In this document: positions 42,715 through 54,100 of the stretch, piece by piece
How positions within the stretch are numbered: position 1 is the first letter of the stretch
How the letters are laid out: the number at the start of each line of letters is the position of its first letter
NCBI GenBank assembly: GCA_037044905.1
Contig: JBAOKB010000004.1
Span: forward strand, 1-64,000
DNA length: 64,000 nucleotides
Direction of reading: 5' to 3'
Source: Hortaea werneckii
Taxonomy: Eukaryota > Ascomycota > Dothideomycetes > Mycosphaerellales > Teratosphaeriaceae
Made by a program: the position numbers and the translations under genes
The notes under the pieces: generated by a model
Database searches by the model: none
What the model was told of the DNA's origin: nothing
Seen by the model: only the letters and a program-made list of their open reading frames with translations

Positions 42715-43125
42715 GTACTACCCGCAGAGTACAGCTGGAACGGTCTTCCGTACTATACAACCTTGCTTTCTAGGATGAACATTAGTATACAAGCAATAGC
42801 ATAATAATGCCATCTCCAAAACCTCTGCCCGCAAAGTCCAGATGAATAGGACTTTCGTACTGTAAGACTTGTTCTCGGCACTAGCAAGTCTCGTAAATAC
42901 TGTGACTTGTAAGCCATAACTTACCCGCCTTATCTCCAGCAAGCGCTGCCCACAAAGTGCAGCTTTATGGAACTTGTATGATGTTAAACTTGATTCCTAT
43001 AGGCGAGAACCACTTGCATAAACTGTTACTCATTCGCCTCATCTCCGAGCAGCGCTGTCGGCAAAAGACAGCTGTAGAAGAATTCTGCGCCATAGAGATC
43101 CGTTGCTGAGGTTGAGATCGGCCTT
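42715..43125 (-). repeat. Degenerate ~110-bp tandem array, copy 2 (inverted relative to copy 1)
   Basis: Four units share a GCaaAGTnCAGcT core at 42724, 42831, 42951 and 43061 (spacing 107, 120, 110 bp), followed by a GaAcT..GTAcTgTA piece and preceded by CGCCTTATCTCCAGCAAGCG-like sequence. Read on the minus strand, the unit contains AGCTGCACTTTG, also present in array 1 at 30709-30720. Confidence 0.65.
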
Positions 43126-43949
43126 AAAAGCCATCGCTGAGTCCTCGAGCCGCCTCATCCCTTCAAAATCCTACTCGAAAATGCCAGCCGTACAGAGCTT
43201 CGTACTTATGATGGTTTGCCACTATACTGGAGAGCCGTGGATAATAATATCGGCTCATGGCTCTTTTGCTCCTTTTGGGGAGTGCGTGTACATAATCAGC
43301 CAAAATTTGGCGTCATTTTGGATGCGTCATGTACGACACGATAATTTGCAAGTACATCGCTACCTTGGGTGACTCTTTCGCATAGATTACCGTTCCCGAT
43401 TACAAGACCATCTGCTTCACGATAAGCGGGCGTGAAGAAAGGCACGGCATCCTTCGTTATCGTGGCGCTGATCGACACGCAGGGGAGAGGGATGTAGGCG
43501 AAGAATTGGGAAATCTGAGCGCAGATGAGGTAGACGATGAAAGCCATGCGAGTTTTGAAGGTTAATTTCATAAATTGGACGTACATATAATGCATCAGGC
43601 GCAACTTGTTGCTCTGAAAAGCGTTCGTCTACTAGAACTTGTCCGGGATCTAGCGCACGCTTGAGGACGACCTGACGAGGCGCAAGTGGCCGACCACATG
43701 TTTGACGACTGTTCCGAGCCATCTCTAGAACACTGAGTATTATTCTTCTGCATCGCGACTTGCCTTGAGCTTGCTGCATGTAGTGCTACTGCAAATGTTT
43801 CGACCCGCGAAGGGATCCGGATCGATAATCGTGCTACAATTGGCATCGATCGTAACGGTGCCCAGTCTCGATCCACCTATTCGCGACGCAATACCGCGCT
43901 GGAGGGAGACTTGGGCTTCTACACTTGGGACATGAGTGCTCGGACATCA

Positions 43950-44780
43950 TTATAGCAGCTTCAAATGACCAGTGACCTTGTCGATCTTGCTCTTGGGCGC
44001 AGGTCCGACACCGAGGACTGTCGCAGAGCCACTCGCGATCTGTGTGCGGCCGGCATCGTGGATGACTTGAGCACAAAGCCCTAAGCTCACGGCCTGTGCC
44101 TGGAGCAGAAGCATGTCCTCTTCGCTATCCACCTTGAGCGCGACCTTTGCTTGACCGAGTCTCTCCCATCGTTGCAGCATCGGGTGCGATGGGTCTGCGC
44201 GAAGGATGGTCTTGTAACATGCCAGCGTAGCATGTGAACACTGCGCAGCAATTTTACCTAGGCGCGACATCAGCACTCTGTGCGGTTGCGGTGAGTCATG
44301 AGAGCCGGGTCACGAATGTCATTGCCTTGCACAAGCATATGTGGGGCTGGCTGGTCAAGCCGTCCGAAGCGATCTTGCCGACTGTTGGCACTGTGACATT
44401 GGATGAAAAAAAGCCAGCAGGAAAAGTGGACCTAATCAAGAAAGAGAACACTGCAGTTGCCACATACCTTTGCCCATGCCAAGATCCGACCGTACTACGA
44501 GCACGAGTTTGCATTCCTCGTTGTTTCCGGCGAAAGATTTTAACTCGCCCAGGTCCTGCAGGCTGTCTTCCTCGTCACCAGTTTCCTCGTCGGCATCACT
44601 GCTGTCGGATGTTCCGGTTTCGTGCCCAATTCGTGCTGCAGGCGACGTGGTGCTTGATGTTCCAAACAGGCCTATTGATCGTGCCTGGCCCAGATAATAG
44701 CCGAAGAGGCCCGAGATGATGGCCGTGCCGATGGCAACAGCGGCGGTCGAGGGCGGGCCTCGCTCTTGGATATTTGCCAT
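43950..44780 (-). CDS. PTH2: Peptidyl-tRNA hydrolase 2
   Basis: 206 residues from exons 44780-44468 and 44257-43950; the 209-bp intron (44258-44466 plus boundary) joins GMGKG to KIAAQCSHA in phase. PTH2 cleaves peptidyl-tRNA dropped from ribosomes; eukaryotic members sit on the mitochondrial outer membrane. Visible here: an N-terminal membrane helix AVAIGTAIISGLFGYYLG, an acidic linker, then the conserved catalytic domain LVLVVRSDLGMGKGKIAAQC, SHATLACYK, GQAKVALKVDSEEDMLLLQA and the ending VLGVGPAPKSKIDKVTGHLK. The gene marks the return to conserved sequence on the right edge of the island and is divergent from choline sulfatase. Confidence 0.95.
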
Positions 44781-45649
44781 GTTAAGAATGCTGCAACAAG
44801 CCCAGTCCAGGTCGAGCTACGTTGGAGAGGACAGGGCAGTCGACGGCCGCGTAAGTTGACGTTTCGGCTTTGATTGCTGTCTACAGCCCAGAATGTTTCT
44901 TCGTTGGGCGATCGCTGCCGCGTGACTGGAAGGTGCGGGTATCCGCTAAGCCTCGCATGTGGTCAACAACCGTGCGCTGAGCTTCCTTATCGAAAAATTT
45001 TTGGTGCGTCAGCGGCCGGGTGGGACGGTCGCCACACCGACTTGAGGAGGGCTTAGGGCACCACTCTCCAACCACACCGTAGAATTGGTGGTGGTTGTGA
45101 TGGGATGTTGCGCCGTGGTTTGCGGCCGTCGAGTCAAAAATTTGCCGGGAGACGAGGTGGCCAACTGCCCCCAAAACGAAGAGTGAAGTGCGGTATGAAG
45201 TCGAACAGGCCATGCACTCCGACCTTAGCGCGCGGGCTAGCGCGAGGGGGACCTGACTAACCCGCAGTTTCGACGCAGTACAGGGCGTTGGTGAGCGTGG
45301 TCCGTGGCTTCCTTTGCGTGATCGCGTGCCCAGATGGCGAACAGAAACACTGCGGTGAGCAGCGGCGGTACGGGCACGACTCGTTTCCTACTTCTACCAC
45401 GGCGTCCGCTTTTCTGTTTCTACGGTTGGATTTTGCAATTTGCACCCATAATTGCAACCCTTTCATTTGTCGCCCCGGCATCGTCCATATAAGCCTGTCC
45501 CTTCCTCTCCCTCTGTCCTTGCCCATCTTTCTTCCCCTTCTCAAGTCATCTCTTCCGTTGATCACGTCACGTCACTTCATTTCACTTGAGAGACAAAGAA
45601 AAGAGTCTTCACCAACACATAGTCTCACCACACGCACATCCACATCACC
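44781..45649. other. Divergent promoter region PTH2/choline sulfatase
   Basis: 869 bp. A long pyrimidine tract at about 45490-45560 (CCTTCCTCTCCCTCTGTCC) just before the sulfatase start is typical of a fungal core promoter. No convincing sulfur-regulator (MetR/CYS3) site was found by eye. Confidence 0.45.
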
Positions 45650-47365
45650 ATGGAAGGCCTCGCCGAGCGACTGAAGAAGGAACTGCCAGACACGCCCCCC
45701 GTCTCGCCGCCCACGGGTTTCGCCGGTCAGAATGGCTTCAGCACACCCCTCTTCCCCCAGAAGCCTAATATCATGTACATCATGGCCGATCAGCTGGCCG
45801 CGCCACAGCTGAAAGCGTACAACAAAGACTCTCAGATCAAGACGCCCAACATTGACAAGCTGGCCGAGAAGTCTGTCGTCTTCGACTCAGCTTACTGCAA
45901 CTCGCCGCTATGCGCCCCAAGCCGCATGTCCATGATCACTGGCCAGCTCCCGTCAAAGATCGGCGCATACGACAACGCCTCTCCCATCCCGGAAGACACA
46001 CCGACCTATGCTCACTACCTACGTAACGCTGGCTACGAGTGCGTACTGGGTGGCAAAATGCACTTCATCGGTGAGCAGTTGCACGGGTATGAGTACCGAC
46101 TTACGCCGGATATTTACCCGGGTGATCTGGGATGGTCAGTGAACTGGGACGACCCGTACACCAGGCTGGAGTGGTATCACAACAGCGCCTCCATCTTGCA
46201 AGCAGGTCCATGTGTGCGGAGCAACCAGTTAGACTATGACGAGGAGGTCATGTACAAGGCGAAGCAGTTCTTGTTCGATCATGTCCGCAAGCCTGCTGGT
46301 AGCAGACCGTTCTGTCTGACCGTCTCGCTTACCCACCCTCACGACCCGTACACCATTGAACGCAAGTACTGGGACATGTACGAGGACGTTGACATTGACA
46401 TGCCCAAGGTGGACATTCCCAAAGACCAACAAGACTCCCACAGTCGTCGTTTGCAATACGTCTGCGACCTTGAGCAATATAACTTCACTCCCGAGCAGAT
46501 CAAGAAGGCCAAGCGCGCGTACTATGGGGCTGTTAGCTACGTAGACGACTGCATTGGTAAATTGCTGGAGACGCTCAAGGACTGTGGCCTGGATGACAAC
46601 ACTATCGTTGTCTTCTCTGGTGATCACGGCGACATGCTGGGCGAGCGTGGTCTTTGGTACAAGATGTCTTACTTCGAGTCATCTGTCCGTGTACCCATGC
46701 TCTTCAGCTATCCCAAGCTTTGGCAGCCACACCACGTGCCGCAGAATGTCAGCACGCTTGACATCCTGCCGACCCTCGTCGACATCGTGGGCTCGAAGCT
46801 CATGCCGGATCTTCCAATGGACGGAGTATCGATCATGCCGCACCTCAAGGGCAAAGATGTCCACGACACCGTCTTTGCTGAGTACATGGGCGAAGGCACT
46901 GTAGCACCGATGATGATGATTCGACGCGGCTCGTGGAAGTACATTACCTGCCCAGCTGATCCGGATCTGCTCTTCAATCTGGCCGACGACCCTCTCGAGC
47001 TCAAGAATCTGGCTGACAGCACAGACGAGAAGACGAAGGCTGTCTACGATGCCTTTGTCGCGGAATCCAAGGCTAAGTGGAACATGAAGGCCATCACGGA
47101 GGACGTGCTGAAGCGCCAGCGCCAGCGTCGGTTCGTGCACTCTGCTCTGAAGAAGGGCCGATGGACGCCATGGGACTACAAGGTCCCGGATGACAGCCAA
47201 GACAAGTACATCCGTAGCCACATGGACCTCGACGAGTTGGAGAGACGCGCTCGCTTCCCGATCGTTGATGCTCACGGCAATGTGAAGAAGCTCGGCGCGC
47301 CGAGCAAGGACGGATCCGCTTCGGCGTTCGAAGTTCCACATCAAGCTGGCGCTCTAGGCCAGTAG
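45650..47365 (+). CDS. Choline sulfatase
   Basis: 571-residue single-exon arylsulfatase-fold enzyme that hydrolyses choline-O-sulfate to choline and sulfate, mobilising a sulfur store and osmolyte in fungi. The sulfatase signature is CAPSR with Cys88 as the residue converted to formylglycine; metal ligands include Asp47 in IMYIMADQ and the SGDHGDMLGERG loop. Choline-sulfatase-specific stretches are YLRNAGYECVLGGKMHFIGE followed by QLHGYEYRLTPDIYPGDLGW, and a C-terminal DPLELKNLAD region with basic tail. The ATG 45650 has a strong context (CACCATGG). No signal peptide, so it is probably cytosolic, as known for this enzyme class. Confidence 0.93.
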   Translation: MEGLAERLKKELPDTPPVSPPTGFAGQNGFSTPLFPQKPNIMYIMADQLAAPQLKAYNKDSQIKTPNIDKLAEKSVVFDSAYCNSPLCAPSRMSMITGQLPSKIGAYDNASPIPEDTPTYAHYLRNAGYECVLGGKMHFIGEQLHGYEYRLTPDIYPGDLGWSVNWDDPYTRLEWYHNSASILQAGPCVRSNQLDYDEEVMYKAKQFLFDHVRKPAGSRPFCLTVSLTHPHDPYTIERKYWDMYEDVDIDMPKVDIPKDQQDSHSRRLQYVCDLEQYNFTPEQIKKAKRAYYGAVSYVDDCIGKLLETLKDCGLDDNTIVVFSGDHGDMLGERGLWYKMSYFESSVRVPMLFSYPKLWQPHHVPQNVSTLDILPTLVDIVGSKLMPDLPMDGVSIMPHLKGKDVHDTVFAEYMGEGTVAPMMMIRRGSWKYITCPADPDLLFNLADDPLELKNLADSTDEKTKAVYDAFVAESKAKWNMKAITEDVLKRQRQRRFVHSALKKGRWTPWDYKVPDDSQDKYIRSHMDLDELERRARFPIVDAHGNVKKLGAPSKDGSASAFEVPHQAGALGQ

Positions 47366-49878
47366 AGCAAAGACTCGACTATCCCCGGGCATGCCAACGA
47401 CACCACAGTCGATGTGGCTTTAGACATCGCGTTTCATCATCGTCACGTATGCCGGCGAAGTGTCACAGCGGCGGCTGAGCAGTGGCGATATTTTCTTCAG
47501 ACTGCGACTTTGCGATTACTGCTTCTATCTTTGCGTTTGAGCCTTGCTGATTTTTCAGTCCAACTTTCCAAAGCGAGCGGAGGCGCAAGGGATTTACCGT
47601 GTTTTAAGTTGATACCAGTATCCAGGTCGGATGCAACCGTTCGTTGCAATTTCTTATTCAGAGAGAGTACAAGAGGCAGACCCTGCGGTTGTTCGGTATC
47701 ACTGCTGCTGGAACGGTGCGGGACCAGGTCTTGGGGGCCTGGGTTACCGCCGGACGGCAGGGAGGTGCACACGGTGGCGTTGGAGTCTCTAGATGTGGAA
47801 GCGAGGGGCTGCGGCTGGCGCAAGGGGCGATCTTTTTCGGAGTACAAGATCTCGTTTTTTCTGTATCTTGGTTTCTATATGCAGCTTTTCACCAATCAAA
47901 AAAAAGTATGTCGTAATTTTCTTACCATCTTCCAACTTCTCCGGTGTGCCGTTGTGGCATATGCGGCGGTGAATGAGTCGACGCTTTGTCGTGCGGGGTG
48001 AAGCCAAACTTGTACGTCGACATTGATGATCTGATGTGGTGAACGATTGAGCCGGATAAAACGCCGTCGGCGAGAAAATGTCGTTCACACCACTTGGACT
48101 GAATAATACGAGAGGGAGTCATCGACGGCGCGATAAGCTACTGTGCACCTGCATATGCAATGCACCATCAGCAAGCAGATGTCTCCGATGGGAAGGTAGC
48201 TAACGAGACTACCAAGACCCTCTTCACCTAGCTTACATGAATATTCCACGATAGCCGCTGGAAGCCGTGGAAGTCTACAGGACGGTATCTACGGAAAGGC
48301 GTCTTCTCCATTCGATTCATGACCGCCTCGACAAGCTCCTGTAGCTTCTACTCGGTCGCGCAATTGATCGTCTGCCAAGCTTCCAGTAAGACGCGATCTC
48401 ATTGATATGCAGCGCATAAGTGGATCAAGACTTGCGTGGCATGCCGTAATGCTACCGAGTAGACTGCGAGAAGGTCACTGTAGAGCAGCCGTGTCGGATG
48501 AATTCATCCGTCGTACGAGCGCGGACCCTCAATACATGCGTCGCCTAGTAACCGACACCACCGGCAATCAATTATCATACTCAACAAGATGTCAGCAGGG
48601 AGGCTGCGAAGCTTTGTGCTGGAGCCTTGCGCAATCCGAGCGGGAAAGTCTATTTGCCAAGTAGACGGCTTCTAGTTGACTGTTTCCCCAGCCCCCAAGA
48701 ATAATAGGCCAACGATGGTGGTTTGTACTCCGCACTTGGTGAGAAGCTATGGCCTTGATCGTCGGCATGGATACGATGGAGGCGGAAGCGCATGGACTTA
48801 GCTGTGCCGTTGATCCATGACGACGAAGATAAATGATGAGAGCAACGACAGGTGGTTGAAGTGATGAAGCCGTTATGATGACGAAGCGGATAGACTCGTC
48901 AACCGCGGACTGTAGCCAACAAATTGACTTTGGTCATGAAAGGAGCCGCCTCGCTGTTACTATTCTCGACGGAGTGTACCGTGTATGCCGAACCGCGATA
49001 TCCACATGAAAGTAGAGGGCATGGCCTATTTGGGTACCTCTCCTGTCTGGAAGGGGTTTGCCACACGCGTGTACCGCCCTCAACTATCGCTAGGCTACTC
49101 GCATGAACCTTTTTTGACCTCGGGGTGTCGCTTGCCACTGGGACGTGAGGGTGAGACAGACAGAAGGGCGGCTCACGGGTTGCCTGACGCCAACTGCTGC
49201 ACCCCTCACTTGGCCGTGACAGATCCAAGTCCGCGTAGCAGCAGTGGTCGTAGCAGTAGTAGCCGCAGGATGAGCAGGAATCAGGATTGGAAAGTAGGAT
49301 AGATAGAGCGCGCGGTGCAAACGAGACAGTGATTGGGCGGCGGGCGAGTGGTGGGCTTGGTGGGCTTGGTGGGCAGAGAGGGCCAGGGCGACAACAACGG
49401 GCGGGAGCGCCCAGAAGTCTGATGTGGAGGCACACGTACATTAGCGCGGAGCTTCGCGAACGACATGGGGAAGTTCATGGCCGGTTGGTGGCGGCGCCTA
49501 TTCACATGGAGCTCCGCCCCGCCAGCCCCTCGAACGTCTCTGGCAAAGGGAGCGACGATTACGCCTCATCAGACGCCTACCGGTGCAGCGCTAGGCGTGC
49601 ATTATGCATGAAGCAAAGGCAACGACACCGTCACCGTTTCCCTTCCCACCTCGCCGACTGTCGCGCTCGGCTGGCCGGCCAACCCCACGGCGAGCCTCGA
49701 CCCCCCCTTGTCAATTCCCGCTCGGGCCCATTGTGCTGGTCACCAGCCATCCGTGCGTCTCCATTCACCAAAAGTCCCACAGCCCTGCAGGTATATAATG
49801 CTGGGCACATTCCTCGCTCCCCCCAAACAATAATACCGCCTCCGTGAACAGTCTCATCCATCTCCGTGCCTTTATCAA

Positions 49879-49920
<42 letters not shown>

Positions 49921-50084
49921 CACATCCAGCTTCTGATCCGCATAGGCTCACTCTCGCTTGAAGCGTCTATCAGTGCTACCCGCTCTTCACTGTCGCTCTC
50001 GGACATCGACTTCACTGCATATACTACTACCACTCGACCACAACACTAATTTCGATCCCCCCCGAGCAACTCGCAATCAGCAAG
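47366..50084. other. Long intergenic region before the wall-protein gene
   Basis: 2.7 kb. ORFs (48407-48664 plus, 48899-49441 minus, 49287-49847 plus) have no family likeness and biased composition. The right end holds a 37-base C run and a pyrimidine-rich leader for the downstream gene. Confidence 0.45.
49880..49916 (+). repeat. 37-base poly-C run
   Basis: Uninterrupted C from 49880 to 49916, 168 bp before the wall-protein ATG. Exact length may be affected by sequencing. Confidence 0.85.
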
Positions 50085-51198
50085 ATGCGTTCCGCCTTCG
50101 CTCCTCTCGCCCTTGCGGCACTGGCTTCCGCCACCCCTATGCCCCAGGCTAGCTCTTCCGCCACCGCCGACTGCAGCAGCAGCTACGATGGCGAGTTCAT
50201 GATCCAGGTCGTCAACGTTACCAGCTCCGCCAAGCGTAGCGTCCAAAAGGTAGGAACTTCATCGGCCTGTCCCTTCACGTGCCTTCACATGCTGACTTCA
50301 AACACAGAGACAAGATAAGGTCCTGACGATGACCCTCCAAGACGGCGTCCTGAAGGATGACGAGGGCCGTACCGGCTACATCGCCTCCAACAACCAGTTC
50401 CAATTCGACGACCCCCCTCAGGTCAACGCTCTTGAGACCTCTGGCTTCAGCATCTGCTCCAACGGTTCTCTGGCCCTGGACGGCACCGCTATCTGGTACC
50501 AGTGCCTGTCAGGCGACTTCTACAACCTGTACGATGAGAACGATGCCGCCCAGTGCTCTCCGGTCTACATCAACGCCATCGGTGGTGGCTCTTCTGCCTC
50601 TGCCTCTGCTTCCGGCGTTGCAAGCCAGATCCCTGACGGACAGGTGACCGCATCCCCCGTTCCATCTGCTGCCGTCTGCCAGTTGGCCGATGGTCAGCCC
50701 CAGAACGATGCGAACTGCGTGTCTCAGATCGGCGATGGCCAGATTCAGGCACCAACCGGCGCCCCAGTCACCCAGATCGGTAAGTTTTTTTAACTATGCA
50801 CGAACATCTTGGATAAATGTGCTGACGAAAGATACAGGCGACGGTCAGATCCAGGCTCCGACCTCGACTGCTGCTCCGGTTACCCAAATCAGTAAGTCTC
50901 TTTTCATATGCACGAACGTCTCTGGATAAAGGTACTAACGAATCTTACAGGCGACGGTCAAATTCAGGCCCCGACTTCGACTGCTGCTCCGGTCACCCAG
51001 ATTGGTGACGGTCAGATTCAGGCACCCAGCGCTGGCACCGGCACTCCTGCAGCCCCTACCAACGGCACCGCTATCGCCAGCCCGACCATGAGCCCAAGCG
51101 CCTCTGCTGAGGCCTACACCGGTGCCGCGGCCACTTTCGGCTACAGCGGCGAGCTCTTCGCCATTGCTGCTGGTCTCGTTGCCGTGGCAATGTTGTAG
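50085..51198 (+). CDS. Pir-like, GPI-type cell wall protein
   Basis: 312 residues from exons 50085-50249, 50308-50779, 50838-50891 and 50951-51198. Signal peptide MRSAFAPLALAALASA. Next is a domain like the conserved C-terminal domain of yeast Pir proteins: KVLTMTLQDGVLKDDEGRTG, YIASNNQFQFDDPPQ, GFSICSNGSLALDG, YQCLSGDFYNLYDENDAAQC. Then come Pir-type repeats QIxDGQIQAPT, at least three exact, plus SQIPDGQVTA; the Gln in such repeats is the ester link to beta-1,3-glucan in yeast. The end, AIAAGLVAVAML after small residues, fits a GPI signal. So domain order is reversed compared with yeast Pir1-4, where repeats precede the cysteine domain. Exon 3 (54 bp) codes one repeat, and introns 2 and 3 are near-copies. 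Confidence 0.88.
50780..51003 (+). repeat. Tandem intron+exon cassette duplication in wall-protein gene
   Basis: Two ~112-bp cassettes, 50780-50891 and 50892 to about 51004: intron (58-59 bp, both containing ATGCACGAACnTC and TGGATAAA) followed by a 54-bp repeat-coding segment (GCGACGGTCAnATnCAGGC...). Symmetric phase-1 introns let copies be added or lost without shifting frame. Confidence 0.85.
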
Positions 51199-54100
51199 AA
51201 GCATTTCTAAACCTCACATTGCGACTATGATACGTTCAGGATCGGCTCAAGTCTTTCGATACCGGCGGCTCCAGCAATGGAACAATCTTTGGCACGACTT
51301 GATGTGTATATGAACGCTCTCACACTCTCTCTAACGTTGGGATCAGGACTTCAAAAAGGACGGCGTTTTCAGGCAGGACGGGTACCAATCGGTCACAGGA
51401 CGATGATGATGAGCACTCATCCTTGAAATAGAGGCACCGAGAGCTACAAGGCATTGGGTTGGGAGGGTGGAAGATGTAATGGCAGTCATTACGTCCTGAC
51501 TGGAAGCGTGTCCGCGCTTGCATAGCACGGTGTTGATTCACACTCCCTGGGCAGCATAATTCTGCATTCCTTGTTGCATACTTGCATTTTGCGTTAGGTA
51601 GCGACAAATAATTGATCTTTTAACAAAAAGGAAAAAATTCAAATCTTGGTACCTTGAAGTCAATCGGTTCCGCCCTGCATGTATAAGTCCTAATCAAGGT
51701 TCCACTACGCTGCAGGTAGCCGTCCCAAAGCGGATCCTGCCGTTTGTGAAGCTTGGGTAAGGGTGTTTCAACAGTTTTGGAATTGAACACTATTTCTTTG
51801 TGGAATGTTCCCGTAGCCGGTGGTGATCCGTTTTCATTATAGGCTTGCGCGGCCATTCCAAATGATCTCGCAAACATCGATTGTTTGCTTTCATCAAACC
51901 ACCGACATGGGCACTTCCGTCGATCTATCGCCTCAGTGACGACGCCTTGGCTGTTGAGCTCGTCGTCAGCTTTCTTGCCCCCTCCCTCCCCACAGCGGCT
52001 GCCCAAGCTCCCCTCCTTCGTGCAGCACCCGACTATAATAGCACGACCAAGGCTTGTCCGCCCGCACCTTGATCGAAGAAGTTCGGGAGGTAGGTGGATA
52101 GGCTAAAGCACAAGCAAGGAAAGCCGGAACGTGCTTGGCTTTTGTGTGTCTTGGAGGTCCCTCCTCTTTCGTGCGCAAGCGCATGTTTCTCCTCCCATCC
52201 AGCTATTTTACCGTGAAGCCGCGGCGAGAAACTCCGATGCAGCCTGTCGAAACGGTCGAGGTAGGAGGTATTCCGCTTCCTAGCACTCTGCCATTTCTGG
52301 CTTCTTCGGAAACAAGTAAGCACGCTTGCAAATTCGTGGCCAATCGACGATAGTGGCGGCAAGAAAGGCTTGCAGATGCCGCACATTGGCAGATGCTCCC
52401 AGTGGCTGCCTGGAGATACTATACCATCACAGGGGGAGTATTGAAGATTCTGTGCCGTTGTTGGCGATCGGCCTGTTTCTTGTCTTGTTATGCTATGATT
52501 GCTGCGTACTATACAATTTAAAATGTCGAAGGTTGGTGTGCGTCGCGAAACGCGGCGTGCGAACTCTTTCCCACTTCTCATTGTTTCGCAGCAACAGCCG
52601 AGTTGAACGTTGGCGAGGAAGATGTCCAGCCTCGCCTATCTTTCAACGTTGCCAGCCAGCCAACGTCCCGCTTTGATCCAATGTCAGTCGCGAACGGTCG
52701 TTAGTTAACGGTTGCCGATCGACTGTTGTGCGACATCCGCGCTCTGAGCACACTCGTGACAGTGCTTCTCCTTATCGATGGCTGCAAACTGCAACGTACC
52801 AACAACCCGGTTTCATAGCCCAGCCCGGCCAGTCGAATATTGGAAGCCTGCATTATATCGGCTTCGCCGCGACAGGGCAGCTCTTAGTCCTCGGTCAACG
52901 ATTGTCAGCGTCACTGATTCGCAATGGTCTCATAAATTGCTGATATATCGTGTGTCTGGAGGCAAAGGTCACCAACCACAGAACATGCCTTGTCGACAGA
53001 CATCGTCAGAATATGTGATCTGGATGGTTTTGCGTCGATAAGTACACAGCTGTGGCTTCAACCCTTGCATAATTAGAGCTACTGAGCGTTTCCACATACA
53101 AAATGATATATAACCTCATGCATGTGTATACGAAGCGCTCAGTTGGCGTGGCATGGAAAGATTGCCATACCGTTTCTAACGCTTGATAGACCTTCGCTTC
53201 CCTAAATGAAGAAAAGCAATCAGTCGTCCAGGAAACCGCTTGGTCCCGTGAGTGAATACCAGTAGGAAAACGTCTGAAGCATCGCTCCAAGGCCCTCTTA
53301 AGGGACATCAGTTCACTCTATAGCTAAGGATGCGGCACTTCTCAACTCGGCCTGTGTAAACATACGAATTTGGCAAATCGCGTAGTCATGGCAGTCAACG
53401 GCTTGCCAGTTGAACTAGTGTTAAACATTGAAAGCAGACTAAATTGCCTGCAATATGCGACTTGCTTCCAAATGCGTGGTTCAGGACACCTAGAAGTCGT
53501 CAAGAAGCTCAAACCACATTGGTGGTCATCATGAGGCTCGTGAGCTCTTGTTCTCTTTGCCATTTCCGGTGTTGCCGTGGCACCTTCACCCGGACCTATG
53601 GCGCAAGGCGTAAAGCTAAATGAATGCACTGGATGCAAAGCTACCGGCAGTCACGTACCACACCACAAGGGACAGTCATGGCAAACAATGCCTGCTACAT
53701 GCGGTGGGGGAACGAGGCGGGCATAGAAGGACTGGAAGAGAATAGCACTACATCCCATGGCCTCCTCCGGGACAACTTGCTCAGGCCGGCGCGCCCTCCT
53801 GAGAATTTCTCGCCTGACATTGAGATACTGTCAAGCGGCCTTCCAGCGCGTGTGCAAAGCCATTATGAATGTCCCCATGGTGTCCCAGTGTCGCTCTCGT
53901 TCACATATCGTAGCGTCCACTACCGGTCCCACAAGAAATGGTCATCAAGATGGATGATATGTAGGCAAGCTATGGTTTTTCCCTACCCTCACCGTCCAAC
54001 GGACTCGGGAACGATTCGGAATATAGCGCCCTCAGACGACTCCCGCCGAGCTCACGAAGAGCTCAAGACGAGAGAAGCTGACTCTTTCTGAGATCTGTCG

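Larger units (their letters stand above)
41151..43949. other. Gene-poor accessory stretch with repeats
   Basis: 2.8 kb. Near 41140-41310 the sequence GAGGGGtCTAGCTAAGAG, from the end of the preceding ORF, recurs as GAGGGGCCTAGCTAAGAG, a small local duplication. The right half has the inverted repeat-family array at 42.72-43.12 kb. ORFs at 41514-41828 (minus, 104 codons) and 43296-43604 (minus) resemble nothing I know. Confidence 0.5.

Noticed and set aside
46679..47344. 221-codon minus-strand ORF opposite choline sulfatase
   Set aside because: Shadow frame of a strongly conserved gene.
48899..49441. 180-codon minus-strand ORF with a Cys/Tyr-rich middle
   Set aside because: Composition follows simple repeats; no signal peptide, domain or consistent splice sites.
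53624..54091. 155-codon ORF starting with ATG before SNU66
   Set aside because: No recognisable domain or splice structure; length is within chance expectation in a 3.3-kb gap.
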